Source: DASZGI01 sp035938995 | Lineage (GTDB): Bacteria > Actinomycetota > Actinomycetes > Streptomycetales > Catenulisporaceae | DNA length: 44,902 nt | Assembly: GCF_035938995.1 (NCBI RefSeq) | Contig: NZ_DASZGI010000228.1 | Location: 1 to 44,902, forward strand | Reading direction: 5' to 3' | Part shown: in pieces, positions 22,324 through 31,107 of the stretch | How the letters are laid out: each line of letters opens with the position of its first letter | How positions within the stretch are numbered: position 1 is the first letter of the stretch | Made by a program: the position numbers and the translations under genes | Notes under the pieces: model-generated | What the model saw: only the letters and a program-made list of their open reading frames with translations | What the model was told of the DNA's origin: nothing | The model's database searches: none

Positions 22324-25300
22324 CTAAGACAGCGAACCGGTGCGGAGCATCGTCCTGAGGGTCCGCAGCGCGACGGAGAGGATCGCCAGGTCGTGGGTGT
22401 CGGCGGTGAAGATCTCCTCGATCACGGAGCGGGCCCGGTCCACCGCCATCCGGTTCTTCGCAACCCAGGCGGCGAACCGCTCGTCCGCGTCGGCCTGGGA
22501 CTCCGCGCCGAACTCGTCGCCGACGCCGAACTCCCGCGCCTTGACCGGCGTTGCGGCCAGCACGTCGAAGGTGAGCCCGGCCTGGATGCTGTACAGCTCC
22601 TCGCGCATCGCCGAGCGCGCCATCGAATGCCAGCGGTCGGTGCGCGGCAGGGCAGTGATGCCGTCCCGCAGCCCGCCGATGCGCAGGCGGTCCATCAGGT
22701 CGAAGTAGCACTCGGCCACCTCGACCGGGGCCCGGCCGCTGTCCCAGGCCACCTCGACGATGTCCAGCGCCGAGTAGGCCGCGAACACCGACGCGGCCCG
22801 GGCCGCCAGCTCCTCCGGGATGCCGGCCGCGGTCAGCTCGGCCTTCTCCGTCATCAGGTGGTCCAGGTCGGAGCCCTTGAGCAGCTTCGGCAGCTGCGAG
22901 ACCACCTCGCCGACGCCCGCCCGGAACGCCTCGACCTGCGCCGCGATGTCCAGCGGGTGCCTGCGGTTCATCAGGAACCAGCGGGCGCCGCGCTCGGTCA
23001 GCCGCCGCCCGGCCAGGCCCATCTGGGTCTGGATCGCCGCCGGGATGACGTTGTCGAGCGCGTTGATCCCGGCCCAATACGACTCGAGGTCGAACACCGC
23101 CCGCGCCACCGTGTGCGCCCGCGCGATCTCCTCGGCCGACGCCCCGGTCTCCTCGCGCATCCGGAAGACGAACGTGGTGCCGGCGTTGTTGACCAGGTTG
23201 TTGACCACCTGGGTGGTGATGATCTCGCGGCGCAGCGGGTGCGCCCCGATCTGGCCGTGGAACCGCTCGCGCAGCGCCGCGGGGAAGTAGCCGAACAGTT
23301 CGGACTTGAGGAACGGGTCCTCCGGCAGGTCCGAGGCGATCAGCTCGTCCTCGAGGGTGATCTTCGTGTACGCGAGCAGCACGCACAGCTCGGGCTGGGT
23401 CAGGCCGAGCCCCGCCTGCCGGCGCTCGGTGAGCACCCGCTCGCCCGGCAGGAACTCCAGCTCCCGGTTGAGGCGGCCGTCGGCGACGAGCCTGCGCAGA
23501 TAGCGCACGTGCACGTTGAGCAGGGAGGGCGCCTGCGCGACCGAGCGGGCGAGCGCGACGTTCTGGCCGTAGTTGTCCGCCAGCACCAGATGCCCGACCT
23601 CGTCGGTCATCTCGGCCAGCAGCGGCGCCCGGTCCTTCGCCGCCAAGTCCCCCGCGGCCACCGCCTGGTCGAGCAGGATCTTGATGTTGACCTCGTGGTC
23701 TGAGGTGTCCACGCCGGCCGAGTTGTCGATCGCGTCGGTGCAGATCCGGCCGCCGGAGCCGCCCGCCCCGGACAGCGCGAACTCGATCCGGCCGAGCTGG
23801 GTGAAGCCGAGGTTGCCGCCCTCGCCGACCACCTTGACGCGCAGATCCGCGCCGTTGACCCGGATCGCGTCGTTCGACTTGTCGCCGACGTCGGCGTTCG
23901 ACTCGGCGGAGGACTTGACGTAGGTGCCGATGCCGCCGTTCCAGAACAGGTCCACCGGCGCCAGAAGCACCGCGCGCATCAGCTCGGCCGGGGTCATCCG
24001 GTTGACCGAGGCGTCGATTCCGAGCGCGGTGCGGATCTGCGGGGTCAGCGGGATCGACTTGGCGGTGCGCGGGAACACCCCGCCGCCGAGCGAGATCGCG
24101 TTGCGGCTGTAGTCGCCCCAGGACGAGCTGGGCAGGTCGAACAGCCGGCGGCGCTCCCGGTAGGAGCGGGCCGGGTCCGGGTCGGGGTCGACGAAGATGT
24201 GCCGGTGGTCGAAGGCGGCGACCAGCTTGGTGTGCTCGGACAGCAGCATGCCGTTGCCGAACACGTCGCCGGACATGTCGCCGATGCCGACGGCGGTGAA
24301 GTCCTGGGTCTGGGTGTCCACGCCGAGCTCGCGGAAGTGGCGCTTGACCGACTCCCAGGCGCCGCGCGCGGTGATGCCCATCGCCTTGTGGTCGTAGCCG
24401 ACCGAGCCGCCGGAGGCGAACGCGTCGCCGAGCCAGAACCCGTACTCGGCGGCGACCCCGTTGGCGATGTCGGAGAAGGTCGCGGTGCCCTTGTCCGCGG
24501 CGACCACCAGGTAGGTGTCGTCGCCGTCGCGGCGCACCACGTCCGGCGGGGGCACGACCTTGCCGTCCACCAGGTTGTCGGTGATGTCCAGCAGGCCCCG
24601 GATGAAGGTCTTGTAGCACTCGACGCCCTCGGCCAGGAACGCGTCGCGGTCGGCCGGGTCGACCGGGGTCTTGACCACGAAGCCGCCCTTGGCGCCGACC
24701 GGCACGATCACCGCGTTCTTCACCATCTGCGCCTTGACCAGGCCCAGGATCTCGGTGCGGAAGTCCTCTCGGCGGTCGGACCAGCGCAGGCCGCCGCGGG
24801 CGACGGCGCCGAACCGCAGGTGCACGCCCTCGACCCGGGCCGAGTAGACCCAGATCTCGTACTTCGGGCGGGGGGCGGGCAGGTCGGGCACCGCGGCGGC
24901 GTCGATCTTGAACGAGGTGTACGGCTTGTAGCCGCCCTGGCCGCCGTTCGGCGCTGTGGCGCGCTGGAAGAAGTTCGTGCGCAGCGTCGCCCGGATCACC
25001 GCGCGCAGCGAGCGCAGGATGCGGTCCTCGTCGAGCGAGGCGACCGCGTCGAGCGCGCCCTCGGTCTCCTCGTACAGGCCGTCCACCAACTCCTCGCGGG
25101 CCGCGGCGCGCGCCGGGTTGAAGGAGGCCTCGAACAACTTGACCAGCAGCCGGGCGAGCGCGGTGTTCCGGTTGAGCACCTGCTCGATGTAGGACTGGCT
25201 GAACGGAGTGCCGCCCTGCTGCAGGTACTTGGCGAAGGCGCGCAGCACGGTGACCTGACGCCAGGTCAGCCCGGCCCGCACGACGAGTTCGTTGAAACCG

Positions 25301-27435
25301 TCGTTCTCGATCTGCCCGGACCAGGCGGCGGCGAACGCGGCGGTGAAGCGCTCGCGCGCGGTCTCGTCGCGCAGCGATTCGGGGTCGGCGACGCGCAGCC
25401 CGAAGTCGTAGACCCAGGCCGAGTCCCCGGTGCGGCGGCTCAGCTCGTACGGGTGCTCGTCGAGGACCTCGACGCCGAAGTGCTGCAGGATCGGCAGCAC
25501 CTCGGCCAGCGAGATCGCCCGGCCGATCCGGAAGATCTTGAGCCGGTACTCCTGCGGCGCGGCGCCGGGGCGGCGGTAGACCTTAAGGGAGGAGTCGGTG
25601 GTGTCGTCGGCGTGGATGGCCTCGAGCTGGCAGACGTCCTTGACCGCGTTCTCGGGCGGGAAGTCGGCCTTGTAGCCCTCGGGGAACGCGTCGGCGTAGG
25701 CGCGCAGGAGCGTGTCGGCCTGATCGGGTCCGACCGTGTCGGTCACCAGTTCGGAGAAGCCGTCCTCCCAGGTGCGCACGGCCGCGGCGAGCCGGCGCTC
25801 GACCCGCTCGGCGTCGACGTCGGCCAGGTCGGTCCCCGGATTGACGCGGATCACGAAGTGGATGCGGGTCAGCACGGACTCGGTGGAGTGCGCGGTGTAG
25901 TCCAGAACGCTGCCGTTCAGCTCCTCCAGAAGGATCTCTTGGAGCTTAAGGCGCACGTCGGTGTTGTAGCGGTCGCGCGGGAGGTACACGAGCGCGGAGA
26001 AGTAGCGCCCGTAAGCATCCTTGCGCAGGAACAGCCGGACGCGGCGGCGCTCCTGGAGGTAAAGCACCGCGCCGGTGATCTCGGCCAGTTCCTCCACCGG
26101 AATCTGGAAGAGGTCGTCGCGCGGGTACGACTCGAGGATCTCGAGCAGGTCCTTCCCGCTGTGCGAGGTGAGCAGGAAGCCGTGCAAGTCGAGGACCTGC
26201 CGGACCTTCTGCCGGATCACCGGGATGCGCTGCACCGATTCGGAGTACGCGGCGGCGGAGAAGAGCCCGAGGATGCGGCGCTCGCCGATCACCCGGCCGT
26301 CGGCGTCGAACTTCTTGATCCCGATGTAGTCGAGGTAGCCGCGGCGGTGGACGGTGGCCCGGGAGTTGGCCTTCGTCAGCACGAGCAGGCGGGGCTCGCG
26401 GGCCTTGGCGCGCACCTCGGGGGGCAGCCGGGCGAAGGAGCCGGGGCCGGGGGCCGGGTCGGAGCGCAGGATGCCGAGGCCGGTGCCGGGCACGGCCCGC
26501 AGGGTGTCCTCGCCGTCCTCCTGGACCAGGGCGTATTCGCGGTAGCCGAGGAAGGTGAAGTGATGATCGGCCAGCCACCGCAGGAATTCCTGACCGGTGG
26601 TCAGCTCGTCATCGGTGATGCCGGCTTGCTGGGCGGCGCGGCCCTGCTCGGCGTCGAGGCTGTCGGCGACGGAGAGCGCGGCGGCGCGCATCTTGCCCCA
26701 GTCCTCGACGGCCTCGCGCACGTCGCGCAGGACCCGCCGCAGGTTGCCCTCGATCGAGACCAGGCGGGCGGAGTCGTCGGGCTGCCGGTCGATCTCGATG
26801 TGCATCCAGGACTCGACCAGTTCGGCCGAACCCGCGGCGGCGCGCTCGGCCGGTTGCTCGAACTGCTGCGCGGGATCGGTGTCCAGGACCGCGAGCAGCC
26901 GCCCGGCCAGATCCCGGCGCACGACGACCACCGGGTGGATGACCAGGTGGATGCCGTAGCCGAGGCGAGTCAGCTCGGCTGTGACCGAGTCGACCAAGAA
27001 GGGCATGTCGTCGGTGACGACGCCGACGACGGTGTGCTGATGCGGGCCGGTCGTCCAGCCCGCGCGCTCGACGGTCGGCGTGGACACCCGGATCTTGGCG
27101 GTGCCCTGAGGCCGGCCGCCGGCCAGTTCCACGCTGGAGACCACCGCGCCGAGCAGGTCGGCCGGGGATCGGTCGGCCACGTCGTCGTAGGGCACGTGGC
27201 GGTAGTAGCGCGGCAGCAGACTCGCCGCGGTTCTCAGTCTCTCGCCGTCGGAATCGAGGCCGCGGGCACCATCCGCGCCCGAGATCTTCGCGAGGGGGTC
27301 CTCGCCGCCCTCGTCCGGAGCGCCGGTGCCACCGCCGGGTCCCGCCCCCTCGCCGGACTGCGCGTCCGAGGCCTGCGCGAGCCGCGCCACCTCGTCGAGC
27401 AGTTCCGCCTTCGCCTCGTCCAGTTGCGTCACCAT
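22324..27435 (-). CDS. gdhB: Large NAD-specific glutamate dehydrogenase (L-GDH180 type)
   Basis: 1703 residues from ATG 27435; the open frame extends 20 codons further without family similarity. The size and layout are those of the 180-kDa NAD-GDH described from Streptomyces clavuligerus: a long N-terminal regulatory region with ACT-like segments (for example MPFLVDSVTAELTRLGYGIH), a central catalytic GDH domain (GGLRWSDRREDFRTEILGLV then AKGGFVVKTPVD, about residues 850-920), and a long C-terminal region. It catalyses L-glutamate + NAD+ + H2O to 2-oxoglutarate + ammonium + NADH, mainly in glutamate catabolism, and is usually allosterically regulated. It appears to be a single-gene unit ending at the 22255 terminator. 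The long plus-strand open frames over it are compositional shadows. Confidence 0.96.
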   Translation of the reverse strand: MVTQLDEAKAELLDEVARLAQASDAQSGEGAGPGGGTGAPDEGGEDPLAKISGADGARGLDSDGERLRTAASLLPRYYRHVPYDDVADRSPADLLGAVVSSVELAGGRPQGTAKIRVSTPTVERAGWTTGPHQHTVVGVVTDDMPFLVDSVTAELTRLGYGIHLVIHPVVVVRRDLAGRLLAVLDTDPAQQFEQPAERAAAGSAELVESWMHIEIDRQPDDSARLVSIEGNLRRVLRDVREAVEDWGKMRAAALSVADSLDAEQGRAAQQAGITDDELTTGQEFLRWLADHHFTFLGYREYALVQEDGEDTLRAVPGTGLGILRSDPAPGPGSFARLPPEVRAKAREPRLLVLTKANSRATVHRRGYLDYIGIKKFDADGRVIGERRILGLFSAAAYSESVQRIPVIRQKVRQVLDLHGFLLTSHSGKDLLEILESYPRDDLFQIPVEELAEITGAVLYLQERRRVRLFLRKDAYGRYFSALVYLPRDRYNTDVRLKLQEILLEELNGSVLDYTAHSTESVLTRIHFVIRVNPGTDLADVDAERVERRLAAAVRTWEDGFSELVTDTVGPDQADTLLRAYADAFPEGYKADFPPENAVKDVCQLEAIHADDTTDSSLKVYRRPGAAPQEYRLKIFRIGRAISLAEVLPILQHFGVEVLDEHPYELSRRTGDSAWVYDFGLRVADPESLRDETARERFTAAFAAAWSGQIENDGFNELVVRAGLTWRQVTVLRAFAKYLQQGGTPFSQSYIEQVLNRNTALARLLVKLFEASFNPARAAAREELVDGLYEETEGALDAVASLDEDRILRSLRAVIRATLRTNFFQRATAPNGGQGGYKPYTSFKIDAAAVPDLPAPRPKYEIWVYSARVEGVHLRFGAVARGGLRWSDRREDFRTEILGLVKAQMVKNAVIVPVGAKGGFVVKTPVDPADRDAFLAEGVECYKTFIRGLLDITDNLVDGKVVPPPDVVRRDGDDTYLVVAADKGTATFSDIANGVAAEYGFWLGDAFASGGSVGYDHKAMGITARGAWESVKRHFRELGVDTQTQDFTAVGIGDMSGDVFGNGMLLSEHTKLVAAFDHRHIFVDPDPDPARSYRERRRLFDLPSSSWGDYSRNAISLGGGVFPRTAKSIPLTPQIRTALGIDASVNRMTPAELMRAVLLAPVDLFWNGGIGTYVKSSAESNADVGDKSNDAIRVNGADLRVKVVGEGGNLGFTQLGRIEFALSGAGGSGGRICTDAIDNSAGVDTSDHEVNIKILLDQAVAAGDLAAKDRAPLLAEMTDEVGHLVLADNYGQNVALARSVAQAPSLLNVHVRYLRRLVADGRLNRELEFLPGERVLTERRQAGLGLTQPELCVLLAYTKITLEDELIASDLPEDPFLKSELFGYFPAALRERFHGQIGAHPLRREIITTQVVNNLVNNAGTTFVFRMREETGASAEEIARAHTVARAVFDLESYWAGINALDNVIPAAIQTQMGLAGRRLTERGARWFLMNRRHPLDIAAQVEAFRAGVGEVVSQLPKLLKGSDLDHLMTEKAELTAAGIPEELAARAASVFAAYSALDIVEVAWDSGRAPVEVAECYFDLMDRLRIGGLRDGITALPRTDRWHSMARSAMREELYSIQAGLTFDVLAATPVKAREFGVGDEFGAESQADADERFAAWVAKNRMAVDRARSVIEEIFTADTHDLAILSVALRTLRTMLRTGSLS

Positions 27436-27614
27436 CGTGTGCTCGCTCCTACAGCCGCGCACCCTTGCCCGGCTCGTGCATGGCGGACCGGTCACCCCAC
27501 CGCAGCCGGTCCCTGTCTACGTTTGCCAGGCTACCCGTCACGGTGAAAGCCGATGGACGGATAGCCCGACCAAGCTGTTACAAGTGGGTTGTGAGTTCCT
27601 ACAACCTGGGACGA

Positions 27615-28046
27615 TCAGGCGCCTGACGTCGGAACCACCGACAGCGGCGGGCGCCGCGTCGGGGAGCCGGGCACCGGCCGGGCGGGGTCGGCGTCCAGGT
27701 CGACGATCCGGTTATCGGAGTCGACGTGGACGATTCGGGGCTTGAGGACCCGGGCCTCGCGGTCTTCCACCGACTGGTAGCTGATCAGGATGACAATGTC
27801 ACCGGGGTGGACCAGGTGCGCAGCCGCCCCGTTGATCCCGATCACCCCGGAACCCCGCTCGCCCTCGATCACGTATGTCTCGAGTCGGGCCCCGTTGGTG
27901 ACGTCCACGATGGCGACCTGCTCGCCGGGCAGCAGGTCGGCCGCGTCCATCAGGTCGGCGTCGACTGTGACGGATCCCACATAGTGCAGGTCGGCCTGCG
28001 TCACCGTGGCCCGGTGGATCTTCGACTTGAGCATCGTGCGGTACAT
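27615..28046 (-). CDS. panD: Aspartate 1-decarboxylase proenzyme PanD
   Basis: 143 residues from ATG 28046, with AGGAG eight bases upstream; GTG 28055 is in frame but badly placed. The conserved core is MLKSKIHRATVTQADLHYVG, and self-cleavage occurs between Gly24 and Ser25 to make the pyruvoyl cofactor. INGAAAHLVHPGD and VILISY follow. It converts L-aspartate to beta-alanine for pantothenate and CoA synthesis. The C-terminal 25 residues are a Pro/Arg-rich actinobacterial tail. It stands 180 bp upstream of gdhB on the same strand, and a link through aspartate/glutamate metabolism is only suggestive. Confidence 0.97.
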   Translation of the reverse strand: MYRTMLKSKIHRATVTQADLHYVGSVTVDADLMDAADLLPGEQVAIVDVTNGARLETYVIEGERGSGVIGINGAAAHLVHPGDIVILISYQSVEDREARVLKPRIVHVDSDNRIVDLDADPARPVPGSPTRRPPLSVVPTSGA

Positions 28047-28294
28047 GCTTACCACTCCTGAGTTGTCTACCCTCCGCCCTGCGCCGCCCTTGAGCCGCGC
28101 TGGAGGACCCGCGAATCGGGCGACCGACTCCCGGCTGACGGCAGCCGTGGCGCACCGATTCGCTCCAGGCGTGGCACATCCCGAGCGAGCTGCGGCGAAG
28201 AGGTTCCGTTCCAGTCCCGACGATCAGGTACCGGACTAACACTCGTGTGACGACCGCATCATGCCATGTGCGGCAGGAGCCGCGCCGTGCCCGA

Positions 28295-28804
28295 TCAGAG
28301 GAGGTCGGGCAGTTCCTGGGTCGCGTACCACAGCAGGTCGTAGTCCTCCGCTCCGTCCACCGTGAACCGCGCGTCTTCGTCGCCTGCGTCCGCCGCGCGC
28401 ACCACCAGCGCCGCTTCGCCGACGGTGGGCTCGGCGGAGGCGTCATCGAGATGGAAGGCGGCGATGTCACGCAGCGTGACCACGGTGTCGATCCGCACCT
28501 CGGCGGGGGCGATGCCCTGGTCGCGGGAGAAGGGGGTGCCGACCGGGACGGCCGCCGGGTCGGCCACGTCGGCGGCGATCACGGTCCGGCGGCGGGGAGC
28601 GAGCGAGTCGGCGGCGAGCAGGCGGAGCGACGCGCGGGCGGCCTCGGTAAGCGCGGCGTACTCCAGCTCTTCCTCGTCGCCCTCGGTGTACCACTCGCGC
28701 AGCGCAGGGGTCACCGCGTAGGCCGTCAGAGGTGCGGGGCCCAGGTCTCCCCGCTTGTTCAGCTCGGTGAGGATCGGCAGCGTGGCGGGGATGTAGACGC
28801 GCAT
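28295..28804 (-). CDS. DUF6912 family protein
   Basis: 169 residues from ATG 28804. The sequence MRVYIPATLPILTELNKRGD followed by GPAPLTAYAVTPALREWY and EEELEYAALTEAARASLRLL is what I recall for the actinobacterial family DUF6912. It is soluble, acidic and free of Cys motifs. No activity is known. The gene lies between panD and the patatin-like gene, all on the minus strand but with gaps of 130-250 bp, so each may have its own promoter. Confidence 0.82.
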   Translation of the reverse strand: MRVYIPATLPILTELNKRGDLGPAPLTAYAVTPALREWYTEGDEEELEYAALTEAARASLRLLAADSLAPRRRTVIAADVADPAAVPVGTPFSRDQGIAPAEVRIDTVVTLRDIAAFHLDDASAEPTVGEAALVVRAADAGDEDARFTVDGAEDYDLLWYATQELPDLL

Positions 28805-28939
28805 GGCTTTCCCTTAGCTCCTAGGCGACCTGCCTTAGAAGTATCGTCGCGCCTGCAGAGCTTCTCCTAATGTCCTGACGTAGCTGATACGCGACCAGCG
28901 GTGCGAAGTGCCCCGGATGGCGCTGCCGACCAAGGACCG

Positions 28940-29920
28940 TTACGCCGCTTCGCGCGAGTCCAGGAATTCCGTGGTCGTGCGGCGCGCGGTGACGAGAACC
29001 TCGGCCCGGCGGGAGGGGTCCATCAGGTTCGCGCCGAGGACTTCGAGGTCGTCGGCCCCAGGACACAGGATGACCACCCGGGTGCCGTCCTGGCGGACCT
29101 CCTTGGCCTCCACCAGCATTTGGCGGGTGACCCGGTGCCGGAAGCTGCGCTCGATCCGTCCCAACACGGTCCGGGGCCGGTCGTAGCTGTGGGCCGCCAT
29201 CGGCGCCAGCACGTACACCTCGTCCAGCGGTTCGCCGCCGGGCATCCGGTCTGCGGTCAGCAGGTCGATGTTCGTGTTGGAGAAGGTGCCGCCGTCGATG
29301 TAGCGCCGATCGCCGATGACCGTGGGCGGGAACCATCCCGGAATCGAGCACGACGCGACGACTGCTTCCGCCAGGCTCGCCTGCGGCGCGCCGGGCTCGC
29401 CGAATACGACGCGCTCGCCGGTGTCGTAGTCCATCGCCACCGCCCGCACGCCGGGGTGCGGCGACCAAGCTCCCAGGGGGATCGCGTCGCCCACCATCTG
29501 GCCGATGTCGCCGAGGGACCCGCGTCCGGTGGGAAGGAAGGCGGAAATCACGGTCATGGTGGGGTAGCGCCGCGGGTGGCGCACGGAGCGAGCAATGAGG
29601 CGCGGGGAACCTATGCCCGCCTGCGGCCGCGGCGGAGCCGCTCCGCCCGCTGCATGGTCATAGTCGAAGATCCGTCCGGCGAGCGGACCGCTTTCGGGCA
29701 GCTCACCATGCTGGTGCCGCCACAGGTCCTCCGGGCTCGCACCGGCACCGAAGAGCGCCGCGAGCAGGGAGCCGGCGGACGTCCCGACGATCATGTGGGC
29801 GTCGCGGGGGTCGAAACCGGTGTCCTCCTGCAGGGCGACGAGCGCGCCGATCATCCAGGCGGCGCCGAGGGTCCCGCCCCCGCCCAGCACGAGTCCCCGT
29901 CGCAAGTTCCCGCTCAACAC
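28940..29920 (-). CDS. Patatin-like phospholipase / acyl hydrolase
   Basis: 326 residues from GTG 29920. It has the oxyanion-hole glycines GLVLGGGGTLGAAW (9-22), the nucleophile elbow GTSAGS (46-51, Ser48) and the second dyad residue in YIDGGTFSNTNID (Asp209). This Ser-Asp dyad is that of the patatin/RssA family, cytosolic or peripheral lipases acting on phospholipid or acyl esters. There is no signal peptide. The natural substrate is not predictable. An AT-rich inverted repeat at 29974-30004 sits just upstream and may be its operator or promoter region. Confidence 0.92.
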   Translation of the reverse strand: MLSGNLRRGLVLGGGGTLGAAWMIGALVALQEDTGFDPRDAHMIVGTSAGSLLAALFGAGASPEDLWRHQHGELPESGPLAGRIFDYDHAAGGAAPPRPQAGIGSPRLIARSVRHPRRYPTMTVISAFLPTGRGSLGDIGQMVGDAIPLGAWSPHPGVRAVAMDYDTGERVVFGEPGAPQASLAEAVVASCSIPGWFPPTVIGDRRYIDGGTFSNTNIDLLTADRMPGGEPLDEVYVLAPMAAHSYDRPRTVLGRIERSFRHRVTRQMLVEAKEVRQDGTRVVILCPGADDLEVLGANLMDPSRRAEVLVTARRTTTEFLDSREAA

Positions 29921-30232
29921 CCCAGTTCACCGTCCCTACAGGCGTCGCCCGCTCCTAAGTCATTCCCATCGATGAGCGTATGTTCACTTTCTATAGATAC
30001 GCTCGTCGCCTCCTGGTTGATTCCCGGGTCACCGCCTGGCACGAGCGACGCGGGTCGCGCGGTTCAGAAGACGGTCAGCGCGTGGAAAAGGCCGAGGCCG
30101 CTGATGAGTGCGCGATGCCCGCCTTAGACGCACACTGGATAGTGCGAAAGCGACGGGGCGAAGGCGCGCGAACGCAGCCCGAGCATCGCCAGTTTCGCAA
30201 ACGGGAGATCGGAGATCCGTCGAGCCGCGCTG
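29921..30232. promoter_or_regulatory. Intergenic region with 8-bp inverted repeat upstream of the patatin gene
   Basis: GAGCGTAT (29974-29981) and ATACGCTC (29997-30004) form a perfect inverted repeat around a 15-bp AT-rich spacer containing CTATAG. It lies 54 bp upstream of the patatin-like start. The remaining sequence to 30232 shows no gene or strong structure to me. Confidence 0.45.
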
Positions 30233-31033
30233 TCAGGGGGCGCCAAGCTCGACGCCGAACAGTGCCTCGAGCTCCATGAGCGTCTCGTCGAAGGAGCGGT
30301 GTTGGATGCTGATCAGGCCCATCGCCGCCGCTGCGCGCACGTTGCGCTCCATGTCGTCGACGAAGACCGCCTCCCGGGGGCGGCGGTCGATCTGACGCAG
30401 CGTGAACTCGTAGATCTCCCGCTCGGGCTTCCGCATCCCGACCTCGCCGCTGATCACCACCGCGTCGAACAAGACTTCCCAGTCGTCGCGCAGGTACTCG
30501 TTCCCCCAGGAGTTGGACAGCAGCGCGGTCGTGATCCCGGCCGCCTTCGCCCGGCGGACCACGTTCACCATCGCGGGGGCGGCGGCGAAGCCGGCGAACA
30601 TCCGGTTGATCAGCCCTTCCGCCGGCACCGGGACGCCACACCGGCGCTCTATCCGGACCGCGAGCTCCTGCTCGAACCGCTCGACCTTGAGCTCACCGCG
30701 TTCCAGCGCGGCCACCGGGTCGAAGACGCTGAGGGCAGCCAGGGCGCCGTCGTGGAAGTCCTGCATGGCGGCCGCGAACGCGTCGGCGGGGATGCCCTCG
30801 GCCGCGTACCAGTCGTGCAAGGCCGATTCCAGCGGGGAGGTCAATACTCCTCCCCAGTCGACGATCAGCGCGTTGGGCCGGCTTGTGTCCGTCCTGGTGT
30901 CCGGCGCGGCGTCCACGTCGGTGGTCCGCGTCGCGCCCGCGGCTTCGGTGGCCTCGGCCGCGCGGGTGGTCGTCCCGTGCAGAACGTTGGCGGTGAAGTC
31001 AGAGAAGTCAGACATGGCGTCGGTGTAGGGCAC
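30233..31033 (-). CDS. HAD-superfamily hydrolase
   Basis: 266 residues from GTG 31033 (AAAGGCGG upstream); ATG 31015 is also possible. After a Thr/Ala-rich, poorly conserved N-terminus of about 50 residues come the HAD motifs: motif I LIVDWGGVLT (nucleophile Asp59), motif II LLSNSWGNEY, motif III MRKPEREIYEF and motif IV VFVDDMERNV. The second Asp of the usual DxD is replaced by Gly (DWG), as in dehalogenase/epoxide-hydrolase-N-like subfamilies rather than typical phosphatases. It resembles HAD-IA proteins with an alpha-helical cap. The substrate is unknown. It is divergent from the lysyltransferase-like gene, only 74 bp apart. Confidence 0.9.
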   Translation of the reverse strand: MPYTDAMSDFSDFTANVLHGTTTRAAEATEAAGATRTTDVDAAPDTRTDTSRPNALIVDWGGVLTSPLESALHDWYAAEGIPADAFAAAMQDFHDGALAALSVFDPVAALERGELKVERFEQELAVRIERRCGVPVPAEGLINRMFAGFAAAPAMVNVVRRAKAAGITTALLSNSWGNEYLRDDWEVLFDAVVISGEVGMRKPEREIYEFTLRQIDRRPREAVFVDDMERNVRAAAAMGLISIQHRSFDETLMELEALFGVELGAP

Positions 31034-31107
31034 GATGGCCGCCTTTCACTCGAACACAGTGCCCGGCGGAATTCTCAGGTTCGGTTAAGCGTTTCCATCG
31101 TACGGGG

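Noticed and set aside
24199..27546. A plus-strand open frame of 1115 codons opposite gdhB.
   Set aside because: Shadow of the high third-position GC of gdhB: composition rich in Arg, Gly, Val, His and Asp with no motif, while the opposite strand is a full glutamate dehydrogenase.
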